The position numbers were made by a program, and so were the translations under genes. The notes beneath the pieces are model-generated. The model was not told where the DNA came from and searched no databases. It saw only the letters and a list, made by a program, of their open reading frames with translations. This document shows, one piece after another, positions 10,116 to 20,879 of a stretch of 64,000 nt of DNA; position 1 is the first letter of the stretch, and each line of letters opens with the position of its first letter. The DNA comes from Hermatobates lingyangjiaoensis (taxonomy: Eukaryota > Arthropoda > Insecta > Hemiptera > Hermatobatidae). The stretch covers positions 1-64,000 of the forward strand of contig JAPFBL010000940.1 of the NCBI GenBank assembly GCA_026182355.1. Direction: 5' to 3'.

Positions 10116-10235
10116 TTGATGTCTCTGGGACAACTCCTCCATGAAATCACTCCCTACCAGAAAAAACTAGTAAGAAAACTAGAGAAAACGAGCAAAAAAG
10201 TCGTAAATGCGGAAGCTGCCGTCTACTTTAATAAA
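10116..10235 (+). pseudogene. PLE polyprotein N-terminal fragment
   Basis: Same start as the minus-strand fragment at 8559-8753 and identical over about 40 codons to VYFNK, after which it runs into a TA/CA microsatellite instead of the rest of the element. Confidence 0.7.
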
Positions 10236-10741
10236 ATACATACATATATATATACACATATATATATGTATGTATATATATATATGTATAGGTGTGTTCT
10301 CTAATCGGGGTTCGGTCAATTTTCCAGGATAAAAAATCAAACTCTCGTTGCCAACGTTTCGGTTTTATTTAAAACCTTTTTCATAGGCCTACAAACAAAG
10401 GATAATAAGAAATCACATATCAACATCAAACATATACACAATATGAAAATGGATTGTTACAACTCATGAATATTACAAGCAGAAATATTTCAGAGATACA
10501 TAAAACAATATTACTTACAGAAGTAAGAATTTTTTAACTAAGAAAATGAAATTTACATTATTTAAAGGAACAACAATGTTAGCCGGACAAAACCTTCGAC
10601 TAGACTAATAAGATAACATTACAAATAACCTCAACACTGTTCACTCAAGGGAACTAAATAAATCAAATTTCACTAAACCTCAGCACAACACTCCAGAATA
10701 AATATTACTTAAATTAGTAATATCACTTCTATGATTAATCG

Positions 10742-12010
10742 AACTTAGATCCTTTTTAATATCTCAAGTGTCTTCCTTCTTTGCTCATCTTTTTCTTTTT
10801 CTATTATAGTTGTATCTTCAAAATCGAACGTGTGACCCTCGTTTATTGCATGCCCAGCTAAGGCTGTTGCGTTACTTTTATTTGTTCTTATGGAATAATT
10901 ATGTTGGTACAACCTTTCTTTGAGAAAACGACTAGTTTCACCATAGTAACACTTGTCACAGTCTTTACATTTGATGGCATAAATGAGGTTACTTTGTAAC
11001 TCCTTCGGTATTTTTTCTTTCAAATTTGAAAATAAAGATTTATTTTTTCTTTTATTATAAAATGCCAGTGTAACTTCAGGTACGTTTCGTTTGAACACTT
11101 TTCTAATTGATTGTGATAAGCCCTCCAACATAAGGAAAATTTGAAAATTCCTATTTATAACTTCCAGTTCAGCATGATCTTCATTTGAATGTGCTGGTTG
11201 CTGTCTTAAATATCTTAACCAATATCGTTCAACTAAGTTCTTCGGATAACAATTTTTCTGTAACAATAATTTCACCCCTTTTCTTATTTTCATTTAAAAA
11301 ACATGGACTACTTATTTCAATAACTTTTTTAACCAAATTTTGGACGCAATTTTAATTTTTGGTTTATAGCATGAGAAGAATGGTAGTTCAGGATTCTTGC
11401 AGCACTGGTAGGTTTTTTTAAACCAATCCGTTAAGATATTGCCATTTTCACCTCTTATAACTTTCACATCTAAGAATGGCAGATTTCCATCTTTCTCTAC
11501 TTCACAAGTGAATTGTAGACGATTATTGAAAAGAATTAAATACATTTAATACATTCTCTTCTTCTCCCTTTTCAATAATTAAAAACAAATCGTCCACATA
11601 TAATTTAATAAATTTCACCTTCGTACCTAATTTATTTTGTAATGTTTTCCAATAGTTCAATCATAACTATATTTGCGAGAACTGGTGAAATTGGTGATCC
11701 CATTGGTAATCCATATTTTTGTTTATAAATAGTACCATCAAAGGTGAAATACCTTGCTTCACATATAAGGTCCAGTATAGAAAGGAAAACCTTTTTCGAC
11801 ATTCCCAACCTGTGAACTAATCTTATTCCACTGTTTATTTACTAAATCAAATGCTAGATCTAAAGGTATATTAGTAAACAACGACTGAACATCTAGTGAA
11901 ATCATAATTACGTCATCACTTAGTATTTGATTTGAAAGGGCTTGTTTGAATTCTAATGAATTTTTTACATTCAATTCATTCTTGTTAGTAATGTAACTAA
12001 GATATTTTTC
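10742..12010 (-). pseudogene. PLE reverse transcriptase/GIY-YIG coding region, left arm
   Basis: Frames on the minus strand: 11974-11759 carries MISLDVQSLFTNIPLD (palm motif with the catalytic aspartate), 11545-11312 the FTCEVEKDGNLPFLDVKV region, and 11293-10745 the linker plus a complete GIY-YIG domain (NLIYAIKCKDCDKCYYGETS, ending LEILKRI). The frames are separated by single-base shifts. Some positions broken in the right arm are intact here: the motif around LPMGSP and the tail NKSNATALAGHAINEGHTF. The front of the protein is missing because the arm ends in the palm. Confidence 0.8.
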
Positions 12011-12018
12011 ATAGAGAA

Positions 12019-14196
12019 ATGGAAAAAGTGTTAAATCGTTTTAAACAAGGCGTTTTGAACATTGAAATTAAAGTTACCATCTGGCGTATTAACAGTGTAA
12101 ATAGTCTTATTAGTGGATGTTTAGAATTTGCTCGAAGTAAATTACCAGAAATTGATTTTAGAAAACTATATTATTTCAATGAATAGTTTAAAGAGTTTTT
12201 ATTTAATAAAAGTAATATAATTTACAAAAGAAGATGCATAACCTTCATCTAAAACAAGGTAAAGGTTTCTTTGACTATTCTGGAGATTTGGCTGTAACTA
12301 ATTTAACCAATGTTGAAATTCCTAGGGATAGTCTTCATTTACTCTCATTAGGAGAAAAATTTGCAATTGAAGTTTGTAAAAAAAAGAAGATATTCCTACA
12401 TTTGATATTATAGGAGATTTAGAAAAGATTTTTTCATCCCTAAATATGGAAAACAGTGATACAATTAGAAGCCAATGTGTAAATATAATTACAAACCACG
12501 GAAACCGATTAAATAATTTTTCAAATCGATTAAAAAGGCAAAAAGCATGTATAGAAAGTTGCTATAAGAAAACTTATTGTTTTTAAGAGAACATAGAGAA
12601 ATTGTGGTTTGTAAAAGTGACAAATCTGGTAATACTGTGATAATCAAAAAAGAAGAGTATAAAGAAAAAATTGAAAACTCTCTTAGAAGATAGTGAAACA
12701 TATTCAAATACAAGAAGAGATCCTTCATCAACATTACGAAATAAAGTAAACAAGATAGTTGATGAACTGAAGAAGACACTATGTATAGGATCTACGTCAA
12801 GCTTCGAAATTAAAATCTTACAATGGAATAGCACCAAGAATATATGGTTTAGTGAAGCTACACAAGCCAGGTTTTCCTCTCCGTCCTATCGTGTCGTTCA
12901 TTGGAAGTCCAACTTATGAACTGTCTAAATATATAGAGAAATATCTTAGTTACATTACTAACAAGAATGAATTGAATGTAAAAAATTCATTAGAATTCAA
13001 ACAAGCCCTTTCAAATCAAATACTAAGTGATGACGTAATTATGATTTCACTAGATGTTCAGTCGTTGTTTACTAATATACCTTTAGATCTAGCATTTGAT
13101 TTAGTAAATAAACAGTGGAATAAGATTAGTTCACAGGTTGGAATGTCGAAAAAGGTTTTCCTTTCTATACTGGACCTTATATGTGAAGCAAGGTATTTCA
13201 CCTTTGATGGTACTATTTATAAACAAAAATATGGGATTACCAATGGGATCACCAATTTCACCAGTTCTCGCAAAATAGTTATGATTGAACTATTGGAAAA
13301 CAGTATCAATAAATTAGGTCGAAGGTGAAATTTATTAAATTATATGTGGACGATTTGTTTTTAAATTATTGAAAAGGGGAAAGAAGAGAATGTATTAAAT
13401 GTATTTAATTCTTTTCATAATCGTCTACAATTCACTTGTGAAGTAGAGAAAGATGGAAATCTGCCATTCTTAGATGTGAAAGTTATAAAGGTGAAAATGG
13501 CAATATCTTAACGGATTGGTTTAAAAAACCTACCAGTGCTGCAAGAATCCTGAACTACCATTCTTCTCCATGCTATAAACCAAAAATTAAATTGCGTCCA
13601 AAATTTGGTTAAAAAAGTTATTGAAATAAGTAGTCCATGTTTTTTAAATGAAAATAAGAAAAGGGTGAAATTATTGTTACAGAAAAATTGTTATCCGAAG
13701 AACTTAGTTGAACGATATTGGTTAAGATATTTAAGACAGCAACCAGCACATTCAAATGAAGATCATGCTGAACTGGAAGTTATAAATAGGAAGAATTTCA
13801 AATTTCCCTTATTTGAGGGCTTATCACAATCAATTAGAAAAGTGTTCAAACGAAACGTACCTGAAGTTACACTGGCATTTTATAATAAAAGAAAAAATAA
13901 ATCTTTATTTTCAAATTTGAAAAAAAAAATACCGAAGGAGTTACAAAGTAACCTCATTTATGCCATCAAATGTAAAGACTGTGACAAGTGTTACTATGGT
14001 GAAACTAGTCGTTTTCTCAAAGAAAGGTTGTACCAACATAATTATTCCATAAGAACAAATAAAAAGTAACGCAACAGCCTTAGCTGGGCATGCAATAAAC
14101 GAGGGTCACACGTTCGATTTTGAAGATACAACTATAATAGAAAAAGAAAAAGATGAGCAAAGAAGGAAGACACTTGAGATATTAAAAAGGATCTAA
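12019..14196 (+). pseudogene. Near full-length PLE polyprotein, frameshifted, right arm
   Basis: Order along the plus strand: an N-terminal helical region in the spacer (12019-12850, several frameshifts; TNVEIPRDSLHLLSLGEKF is readable); VKLHKPGFPLRPIVS near 12857; SLDVQSLFTNIP (palm, catalytic Asp) near 13050; LPMGSPISPVLA at 13237-13270; YVDD at 13343-13354; LPFLDVKV near 13465; a linker with CYPKNLVERYWLRYLRQ; and GIY-YIG from about 13957. The stop is at 14194-14196. At least six one-base shifts break the frame, most in A or T runs. The catalytic motifs themselves are intact once shifts are allowed for. The start at 12019 lies at the arm/spacer junction, so the true 5' end may be missing. 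Confidence 0.8.
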
Positions 14197-14653
14197 GTTC
14201 GATTAATCATAGAAGTGATATTACTAATTTAAGTAATATTTATTCTGGAGTGTTGTGCTGAGGTTTAGTGAAAATTTGATTTATTTAGTTCCCTTGAGTG
14301 AACAGTGTTGAGGTTATTTGTAATGTTATCTTATTAGTCTAGTCGAAGGTTTTGTCCGGCTAACATTGTTGTTCCTTTAAATAATGTAAATTTCATTTTC
14401 TTAGTTAAAAAATTCTTACTTCTGTAAGTAATATTGTTTTATGTATCTCTGAAATATTTCTGCTTGTAATTTCATGAGTTGTAACAATCCATTTTCATAT
14501 TGTGTATATGTTTGATGTTGATATGTGATTTCTTATTATCCTTTGTTTGTAGGCCTATGAAAAAGGTTTTAAATAAAACCGAAACGTTGGCAACGAGAGT
14601 TTGATTTTTTATCCTGGAAAATTGACCGAACCCCGATTAGAGAACACACCTAT

Positions 14654-14784
14654 TCTATCAAACGGTCGATATATTATTGAATCTGTTATATATATATATG
14701 TATATCATGATTTGTTTTCTTGACCCAATATATATATGATGTAATTTTTTTGAGGGTTGAGGTCCAATGATTTTGAACTATTCT
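14654..14784. repeat. TA-rich spacer between two palindromes
   Basis: TA runs and ttgacccaatatatatatgatg. The latter is the outer edge shared with the family F palindrome at 27084-27490. Confidence 0.6.
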
Positions 14785-15175
14785 TTTTGCCGACGTTTCG
14801 ACATATATTTATGTCATCTTGAGGGCTACAACATGATTGTTTTACAATCAGCACTACTATTACTACTATTTGGTAATTTATTACATTTTAATATGTACAG
14901 TAACAAAGAGGAATTTATTGATAAATCAGTTATTTAGACTATGGATAATTATTATATTATCCATATTATAATTATAATAATTATAATTATTATATTATAT
15001 TATTATATAACTATGGATCCATAGTCCAAATAACTGATTTATCAATAAATTCCTCTTTGTTACTGTACATAATTAAAATGTAATAAATTACCAAATAGTA
15101 GTAAAAGTAGTGCTAATTGTAAAACAATAATGTTTGTAGCCCTCAAGATGACATAAATATATGTCGAAACATATA
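14785..15175. repeat. Family F palindrome, ribozymes damaged
   Basis: The arms (14785-14942 and 15010-15175) share ttggtaatttattac and gtagccctcaagatgac. In both arms the core reads CTCAAGA where the relative at 27084-27490 has CTGAAGA. The invariant G is lost, so neither should cleave. An AT palindrome fills the centre. Confidence 0.75.
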
Positions 15176-16205
15176 TATATTATATAAAAAGTTATATATA
15201 AATTATTTTTTAAAAAAGTCCGCTGGACCGTTTCTTTTAATTGTTTGTTAAATATATATATAATATATTTATATATTTATATATATATATATATTTAAAT
15301 ATACGTATTTTACACAATATATATATAGTTGTAGATATTATATCAGATAACGTCATCTGATAATTTTCCAATTCGATGTAGTCGAGTTTAAATATTTTTA
15401 AAAAGTACTGTCTTAATCATTTAGTTAGATTTGGAACTAGATTTTTTTTTACGAGAAATAGAATCAGGTCAATTTAATTATGTTAATTGCGTTGGTTAGA
15501 TTCGCTTGAGTGAAGGCGAAGTCTAGATGAAGACTCGATAAAGCACTCGAGTGCTGTAATTAAGTATTAAAACTGTTTAATTGTTGCTTTGTCCGTCCGT
15601 CTGTCCGTCCAGTTGTATGAAGCATATCAAACACCTATTGTTAGCCTTCATGGTCAAGGTAAATCAGAATTATAGCTAAGATTGATAAATCCTTATTCCT
15701 GCAAAGTTGTAACCTTGCAGCTACTCTTTATTCATTATTCAGTTACTTGTTGTCATTATTCAGCTACTCTTCACCAGCCAGTAGCTATTTAATTTAATTT
15801 AACTTTGTTATAACGTCTTTGTTTTGAAAAATCTTTCGTTTTCTTTATAAAATGACTCATATATGTATACGAGTACTGTAATAATATGAAGGTCTAAGAC
15901 TAATAACAGTATCATAAAATTAGATCCTTGATTGTAATTCGATGAAATAAGTATTTTCAGGACGTTCTGAAATTTTGAAGGTTAACGGAATATAAACGGC
16001 ACGTGCTGGAGGGAAAAAAATTTGAAAAAAATTATTTAATTTTTAAATGTTTTTAATAATTAAATTAAAATTAATTATTAAAAATTAATTACAATTTAAT
16101 TTATTAAATTAATTAATAAATTAGTTACTTTTTTTAAATTGACTTTTAAAAAAAATTAAAATCATAGATAGGTAACCAAAAATTTGAAATTTTTTAACAA
16201 TAGTT
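15176..16205. other. No gene seen; TA runs and AT-rich sequence
   Basis: TA runs at 15170-15330, a (gtcc)n-like patch at 15590-15612 and long A/T stretches at 16010-16200. No coding signal. Confidence 0.6.
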
Positions 16206-16413
16206 TTGCCTAACTCAAGTCAACTTCGAGTAGAGGGATCTTTAACGAGTACCTGATATTGTATAGGCTCGGAACCGACGGCTTAACGTACTTTCTCCCA
16301 GGGACAACGTACTGAGATGTATTCACCTGCCAAGTGAATAAATCGAGGGCCAGATGGGGATCGAACCCCGGACTAGTAGCCCAGAGGCGAGTACGTTAAC
16401 CACTGAGCTAATT
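16206..16413 (-). mobile_element. tRNA-derived SINE
   Basis: On the minus strand it starts ttagctcagtggttaacg (A box-like) and continues to ggggttcgatccccatctgg (a perfect B box). The body has ctcgatttattcac, then tacgttgtccctgggag and ttaagccgtcggt. The body is shared with the copies at 52664-52830 and 55395-55565. It is a Pol III retroposon and not a working tRNA gene, since the acceptor stem is missing. Confidence 0.75.
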
Positions 16414-16580
16414 TTTAATGACTCCTCATATATGTATAGGAGTACAGTAATAAGATGACTTACTTTCGTCTGAGACGAATAACATAAATGTAAAATTAGA
16501 TCCTTACTTGTTAATTCCATGAAAATAAATAAATATGTTTAGGGCTTTCTAGAATTTTGAAGGTTAACAGATTATTCTTG

Positions 16581-16791
16581 ACTAGGGGGGGGGGGGGGGG
16601 GGGGGGGTTCAAATTTTACGATTTGCTCCCTCCGGTAAGCAAAAAAACGTGCTACGTTATAGACCTCAGAAGTGTACCAAAAAAAAAGTGATATGCTATT
16701 GACCTCAGAAGTGTACAAAAACGTGCTACGGTATTGCCCTAAGAGTTGTACAAAAAAAAAATGCTACGCTATTGTCCTCAGAGGTTTAAAG

Positions 16792-16795
<4 letters not shown>
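16581..16795 (+). repeat. Poly-G run and short 39-bp array relative
   Basis: A G run of about 20 bases near 16586-16607, then four to five degenerate units of the gtgctacgctattg array seen at 6205-8150, ending at a (TA)n run. Confidence 0.8.
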
Positions 16796-16815
<20 letters not shown>

Positions 16816-16822
<7 letters not shown>

Positions 16823-17130
16823 CAGTTATACCGATGACCTTTCAACTCTTTTATTCTAACCGCTTATTTCTTGTTCATTATTGACCTTTGACCTTCTCTT
16901 TATATTAATCTGTACTATCCTTTTCATCTATTTATAGCAATGACTAAGCATGAGTCATCAATATTAATTTAACATGTCACTTGGGCAACTCCTTTTCCAG
17001 TTGAACCCTGTTAGAAGGAGGTTAGTTCGTAGGATCGAATCTCTCAGTCTTAAGATCGTTAATGCCGAAACTGCGGTTAATTTTAATGATACTTGTTTAA
17101 AAGAGGATCTGCTGTCTATTTATACCAATA
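16816..17130 (+). pseudogene. PLE leader and N-terminal fragment
   Basis: The leader (16816-16973) recurs at 18014-18130. The coding part starts MSLGQLLFQLNPVRRRLV at 16974 and ends LLSIYTNI at 17130, where (TA)n begins. Truncated at the same codon as the other N-terminal fragments. Confidence 0.7.
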
Positions 17131-17159
17131 TATATATATATATATATATATACTTCAAA

Positions 17160-17640
17160 TAAACTGTGACACAAAGACAGAAACATAACAAAAAACTTTT
17201 CAATATTTCGTCAATTCACTTCTTCTCGTGATGACGACCGCCATTACGGTCGAAATGTTGAAAAGTGAGTCCTTGTTATGTTTCTGTTTATGTGTCACAG
17301 TTTATTTTAAGTGTAATCTGTCCTGCCGGACCGTTTCCGTTTATCATTGTATATATATATATATATTGATAAAAGTATCGACCGTGGAATAGAAACAAAA
17401 CTAAAGATTATCGGGACTCGGTCAGTTCTTCAAGTTCAAATTAAACTCTCATTTCCAACGTTTCGGTCTTTATTTAAAACCTTTTTCATAGGCAGAAGTA
17501 TAAATTTTAAAACAGAAAAACTAAGTATTACATTACAAATTATTTAACAAAGAAAAATAGTATGTGGATTTTAACAACAACTGTAGTCTGAATGAACACG
17601 TGACACTGAACTGAAATAACCAAGCAAGGTAACCAAATTT
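17160..17640. repeat. Damaged family C2 ribozyme unit and a family B arm
   Basis: 17160-17330 matches the 3270-3323 family, but the core reads GTGATGA. 17395-17640 is one arm of the family B palindrome (compare 2131-2360), here without its partner. Confidence 0.6.
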
Positions 17641-17802
17641 CACCAGGCAACCAAAAAGTCACTAACACAATTTTCCATCTATCAACAATGTTTAACTTAA
17701 CACACCCGAATAAATGAATAAATACTATTTAAATTTGAAATGTCACTTCTATAATTAATGGATGACTAGTCCTTTCCAATATATAACTATTTCAGAGTTT
17801 TC

Positions 17803-17975
<173 letters not shown>

Positions 17976-18013
17976 ATTTACAGTAATATTCTTAATCTAT
18001 TTATTCTCTATTA

Positions 18014-18198
18014 GTCCAGTTATACCGTTGACCTTTCAACTCTTTTATTCTAACCGCTTGTTTCTTGTTCATTATTGACCTTTGACCTTCTCTTTATATT
18101 AACCTGTACTATCCTTTTAATCTATTTATAGCAATAAATTATATTTAATTTTAATGATACCTGTTTAAAAGAGGATCTGCTACCTATTTATACCAATA
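18014..18198 (+). pseudogene. PLE leader with internal deletion
   Basis: The leader matches 16816-16940. It then jumps to ttaattttaatgatacctg and ends LLPIYTNI before (TA)n. The start codon and about 40 codons are deleted relative to 16974-17130. Confidence 0.65.
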
Positions 18199-18288
18199 TA
18201 TATATATATCAAAACAAGATCTTGTTTTCCCATTATCTTATTGTGGTCTGATGATTGATTGTTATTTCACGTGTTTATGTGAAATCTT

Positions 18289-18330
<42 letters not shown>

Positions 18331-18351
18331 TAATATAGACAAAGAAACATA

Positions 18352-18960
18352 GAGAAATCAAAAGATCACACTTACAGTCTCTAATTTTCAGTTTGAACCG
18401 TCTTGAGGAGAGATAAGAGAGGGGGAAACCAAGTGCACTGGTTCAGAGACGGTTGGAGACCCAACGGAGACGGTTTCCAACCGTCTCTAAACCAGTGCGA
18501 TTGGTTTCCTTCTCTTATCTCTCCTGAAGACGGTTCAAACCGTACCCCTAGGAAACGTAGTATTTAATTATTATTTATTTATTATACATTAGTCATTAAG
18601 TTCTTCCTAGGGGGAATATCTCAGTACCCCTATGAATTGTAGTTTTAATCAATTAACCAACCACCTGTCTTTCAAGTGTCATGGTTTAATCACTTAAGCT
18701 ATAATACGTTTGAATATCGACCTTTGGCACTGTTGCGCGGTTTCATATGTCTGTTGTGTGATGTAGCATCGTGCTGCCCGCCTCCGCGAGGTCCACCTCG
18801 GACGCCCAATGCTTTGAGGGTAAGCATGGGGAGGCGAAAGAGCAGCACGTATCAAGCGCCGGCCTGGTTTGGTTTTTACGGTGTGGTAGCCGGAAGGCTT
18901 GGGAACGCCGGTGATCAAAACAGGTTCAAACCGAAAATTAGAGACTGTAAGTGTGTTCTT
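18352..18960. repeat. Family D palindrome, interrupted
   Basis: Left arm 18352-18470 and right arm starting near 18480. The left arm core reads CTCAAGA on the minus strand (G lost). The right arm core CTGAAGA (18524-18530) is intact but split from its GAAAATT by the insertion at 18543-18922. Confidence 0.75.
18543..18922. mobile_element. 380-bp insertion with 11-bp target duplication
   Basis: GGTTCAAACCG occurs at 18532-18542 and again at 18923-18933. Removing the insert plus one copy restores a family D motif. The insert is AT-rich on its left (tttattatacattag) and GC-rich on its right (gcctccgcgaggtcc, gcgccggcctgg). No coding frame is supported. The duplication length fits target-primed retroposition (a SINE or a truncated retroelement). 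Family unknown. Confidence 0.8.
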
Positions 18961-19080
18961 TTGATTTCTTTATGTTTCTTTGTCTATATTGAACTATATT
19001 TGTCCGTTTTGGATCGTATTTCCAACGAAAAAGTATATATATATATATATATTAAAAAGTGGCAATAGAGAAGTAACGCC

Positions 19081-19473
19081 CGACCTTCAGCGTAGTCACC
19101 TGGTGTACAAGTTTCATGTAATCAAGGTAATTCTGCAGCTCTTCCTGCTACCTACATCGGTATGACAACAACGAAGCTGTCGAGGCGTCTAACCCTCCAT
19201 CTCTCCACAGGAGCCCCTAAGGACCATGTTAAGAAAGAACACGGAGGTGCCCTCACTTGAAATATGCTAGTAGAGGGAACCTCAGTTTTGGCTGAGAACA
19301 GTGATCGAGGCAGGCTACAAATACTAGAGGCTTTATTAATCAAAGATTTGTGCCCCGCGCTGAACTCTCAAATCAGTGACATGTTCGTCATCCCGAGTTC
19401 TAGGACCTTCGAACCTAAAATAAAATTTGTTCGGAACTCAACCCCAGTTTGCTGGGGTGATTCAACTGTCTAA
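19081..19473 (+). pseudogene. PLE GIY-YIG C-terminal fragment
   Basis: Readable as SHLVYKFH, then LPATYIGMTTTKLSRRLTLH (GIY-YIG core), then a stop, then VEGTSVLAENSDRGRLQILE and ALLIKDLCPALNSQ, the conserved acidic helix and C-terminal end of PLE proteins. One in-frame stop and a small loss near 19120 break it. Close to the minus-strand fragment at 9174-9911. It is followed by a ribozyme motif and a PLE start, as expected for a head-to-tail junction. Confidence 0.8.
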
Positions 19474-19597
19474 CGCGTGAGTGCGCGCATGTAGCTCTGC
19501 TTTGACAGTTAAACGCTGCCACTATTTGAACTGCGCTCATTTATTTTGTTGTTAATTTTTCGTTTATGTTTTAATTGTTTCGTTTTATTGTTTACTG

Positions 19598-19636
19598 TTT
19601 ACCTGATGATGGCCAATGTGGCCGAAAGCTTGTTTC
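19598..19636 (+). ncRNA. Hammerhead-type ribozyme motif (stem III AGCU, family I)
   Basis: The core CTGATGA is at 19603-19609, an extra U at 19610, stem II GGCC/GGCC (19611-19614 with 19620-19623), GAA at 19624-19626, AGCU at 19627-19630 and predicted cleavage base U at 19631. Stem I has two pairs next to the core. It sits between a PLE 3' coding end and a PLE start. Confidence 0.65.
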
Positions 19637-19729
19637 CCTTTAGTTTTTTTAACCCAGTTTGTGTTTGTGTAGTGTCAAATATAGTTTGTTTCATTAGTTT
19701 TCTTCAAGATTGTTTTTCCTATTCTTGTT

Positions 19730-19880
19730 ATGGAATTAGGTAGATTAATTTTTGAGCTACCAGTGAATTACAAGAAAATAATAAGGCAAATAGAACATCT
19801 TTCTAAAAAGATTATTAATGCTGAAGCCGCTGTGCAACACTTGTTTAAAAGAAGACTTGCGGCCAGTATACACCAATATA
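19730..19880 (+). pseudogene. PLE N-terminal fragment after ribozyme
   Basis: Begins MELGRLIFELPVNYKKI, continues with HLSKKIINAEAAV, and breaks in the LKRRLAASIHQY region, where a different repeat starts. The leader distance from the ribozyme (about 95 bp) is similar to that at 10032-10116. Confidence 0.65.
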
Positions 19881-19892
19881 AAGTACACCAAT

Positions 19893-20312
19893 ATAAACTA
19901 TTCGAACAATTCGGTTTTCGACCAAAACATTCGAGCTAAAAATGCTTCCAGATTCGAACAGATTTCGGTGTTCGAAAACTTGGGCTGGGAACCGAAAATA
20001 GCCGAGTGGAGCCGAAACGTACGCAGCGTCACCCTGTATGCCATCACACCGCTATTCAAAAGGTATGTAAATGATACAAAATGGTTTATAGTACTCCTTT
20101 TTTATGTTTATTCTATATTATGTACACATTTAGGTCTTTAATGTTGTTTAGGTACACGTTTTCTTGTTTTTTTAGGTATTTTTCTTTGACTAAAACGGAT
20201 TAAAATACTCACCATTGATCTTATGGGAAAAAGTATTTCAGTTCTCGAACAAATCGGTTTTCGACCAACAAACTAGAACGAATTATGGTCGACAACCGAG
20301 GTACCACTGTAT
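19893..20312. repeat. Unclassified repeat with duplicated end motif
   Basis: ttcggttttcgaccaa near 19912 and tcggttttcgaccaac near 20251 are direct copies bracketing about 340 bp. The right side ends ccgaggtaccactgta at a (TA)n run. Possibly a MITE or a pair of fragments; the family was not recognised. Confidence 0.35.
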
Positions 20313-20321
20313 ATATATATA

Positions 20322-20500
20322 TGATCAAACCACAATAAGAAATGGGAAAACAAGACTAAGATCTTTCAACCGTAACAAGCGGTCTTCGTCAGAGTCAAAA
20401 ACCCAACTGTCAATTGACTCTGACGAAGAGCGCTTGTTACGGTTGAAATATCTTAGTCTTGTTTTCCCATTTCTTATTGTGGTTTGATCATTGATTGTTA
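20322..20500. repeat. Family A palindrome with a ribozyme on each strand
   Basis: The arms are 20322-20405 and 20413-20492. The minus-strand motif (core CTGACGA 20392-20386, GAA, AGAUCU, U) is complete. The plus-strand motif (core 20420-20426) has GAAAUAUCUU where GAAAGAUCUU is usual, and AGAGCG in stem II. Confidence 0.8.
20353..20396 (-). ncRNA. Hammerhead-type ribozyme motif (family A)
   Basis: On the minus strand: stem I GACU/AGUC, core CUGACGA (20392-20386), an extra A, stem II GACCG/CGGUU, then GAA, AGAUCU and predicted cleavage base U. Confidence 0.65.
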
Positions 20501-20521
20501 TTTCACGTGTTTATGTGAAAT

Positions 20522-20561
<40 letters not shown>

Positions 20562-20601
20562 AATTCAAAACGAAGGAAACGCAGAAAGACACAGACATAA
20601 C

Positions 20602-20643
20602 TCACATCGATATTTCGACCATCATCGTCATCAGGAGGTGTGA
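20602..20643 (-). ncRNA. Hammerhead-type ribozyme motif (family C1)
   Basis: Core CTGATGA on the minus strand at 20634-20628, stem II GA(U)/(G)UC around an AU-rich loop, GAA, AUAU, then C. Left arm of a palindrome with 20716-20759. Confidence 0.6.
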
Positions 20644-20715
20644 AGAGCGAAGAGTGAAGAGTCCCGCAGGAAGACAGGGCGGTACTCCTTCCTCGGGACT
20701 CTTCGCTCTTTGCTC

Positions 20716-20759
20716 TTCACAACTCCTGATGACGACGATGGTCGAAATATCGATGTGAG
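20716..20759 (+). ncRNA. Hammerhead-type ribozyme motif (family C1)
   Basis: The core CTGATGA is at 20726-20732, an extra C, stem II GAC/GUC with loop GAUG, GAA at 20744-20746, AUAU at 20747-20750 and predicted cleavage base C at 20751. Stem I pairs CUUCACAACUC with GAUGUGAG, leaving a two-base bulge (about eight pairs). Confidence 0.7.
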
Positions 20760-20839
20760 TTATGTCTTTGTCTTTCTGTGTTTCCTTCGTTTTGAATTTA
20801 TTTTATTTTAAAAAAGTCCGCTGGACCGTTTCTTTTAAT

Positions 20840-20871
<32 letters not shown>

Positions 20872-20879
20872 ATGACGTC

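Larger units (their letters stand above)
8559..10238. mobile_element. Penelope-like element copy with inverted terminal arms
   Basis: Arms of about 320 bp (8612-8945 and 9927-10238) are near-identical inverse copies. Each has, from outside in, a PLE N-terminal coding piece, a ribozyme motif and a shared AT-rich leader. Between them on the minus strand lies the C-terminal part of a PLE polyprotein (9174-9911). The outer edges run into (TA)n. Confidence 0.85.
10287..14653. mobile_element. Penelope-like element as a 4.4-kb palindrome
   Basis: Left arm 10287 to about 12010 and right arm about 12943-14653 are inverse copies of about 1.7 kb with very high identity; the spacer is about 930 bp. The outer ends read ggtgtgttctctaatcgggg and its complement, followed by (TA)n on the right and TA-rich sequence on the left. 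Both ends hold the family B layout (GCC, degenerate core, AAAACC, GAAACGTTGGC). Both arms code for the back half of a PLE protein; the spacer supplies the front half for the plus-strand copy only. Confidence 0.9.

Noticed and set aside
16206..16413. Functional tRNA gene
   Set aside because: A and B boxes are present, but there is no acceptor stem, and the same body follows in three copies, so it is a SINE. The same goes for 46105, 52664 and 55395.
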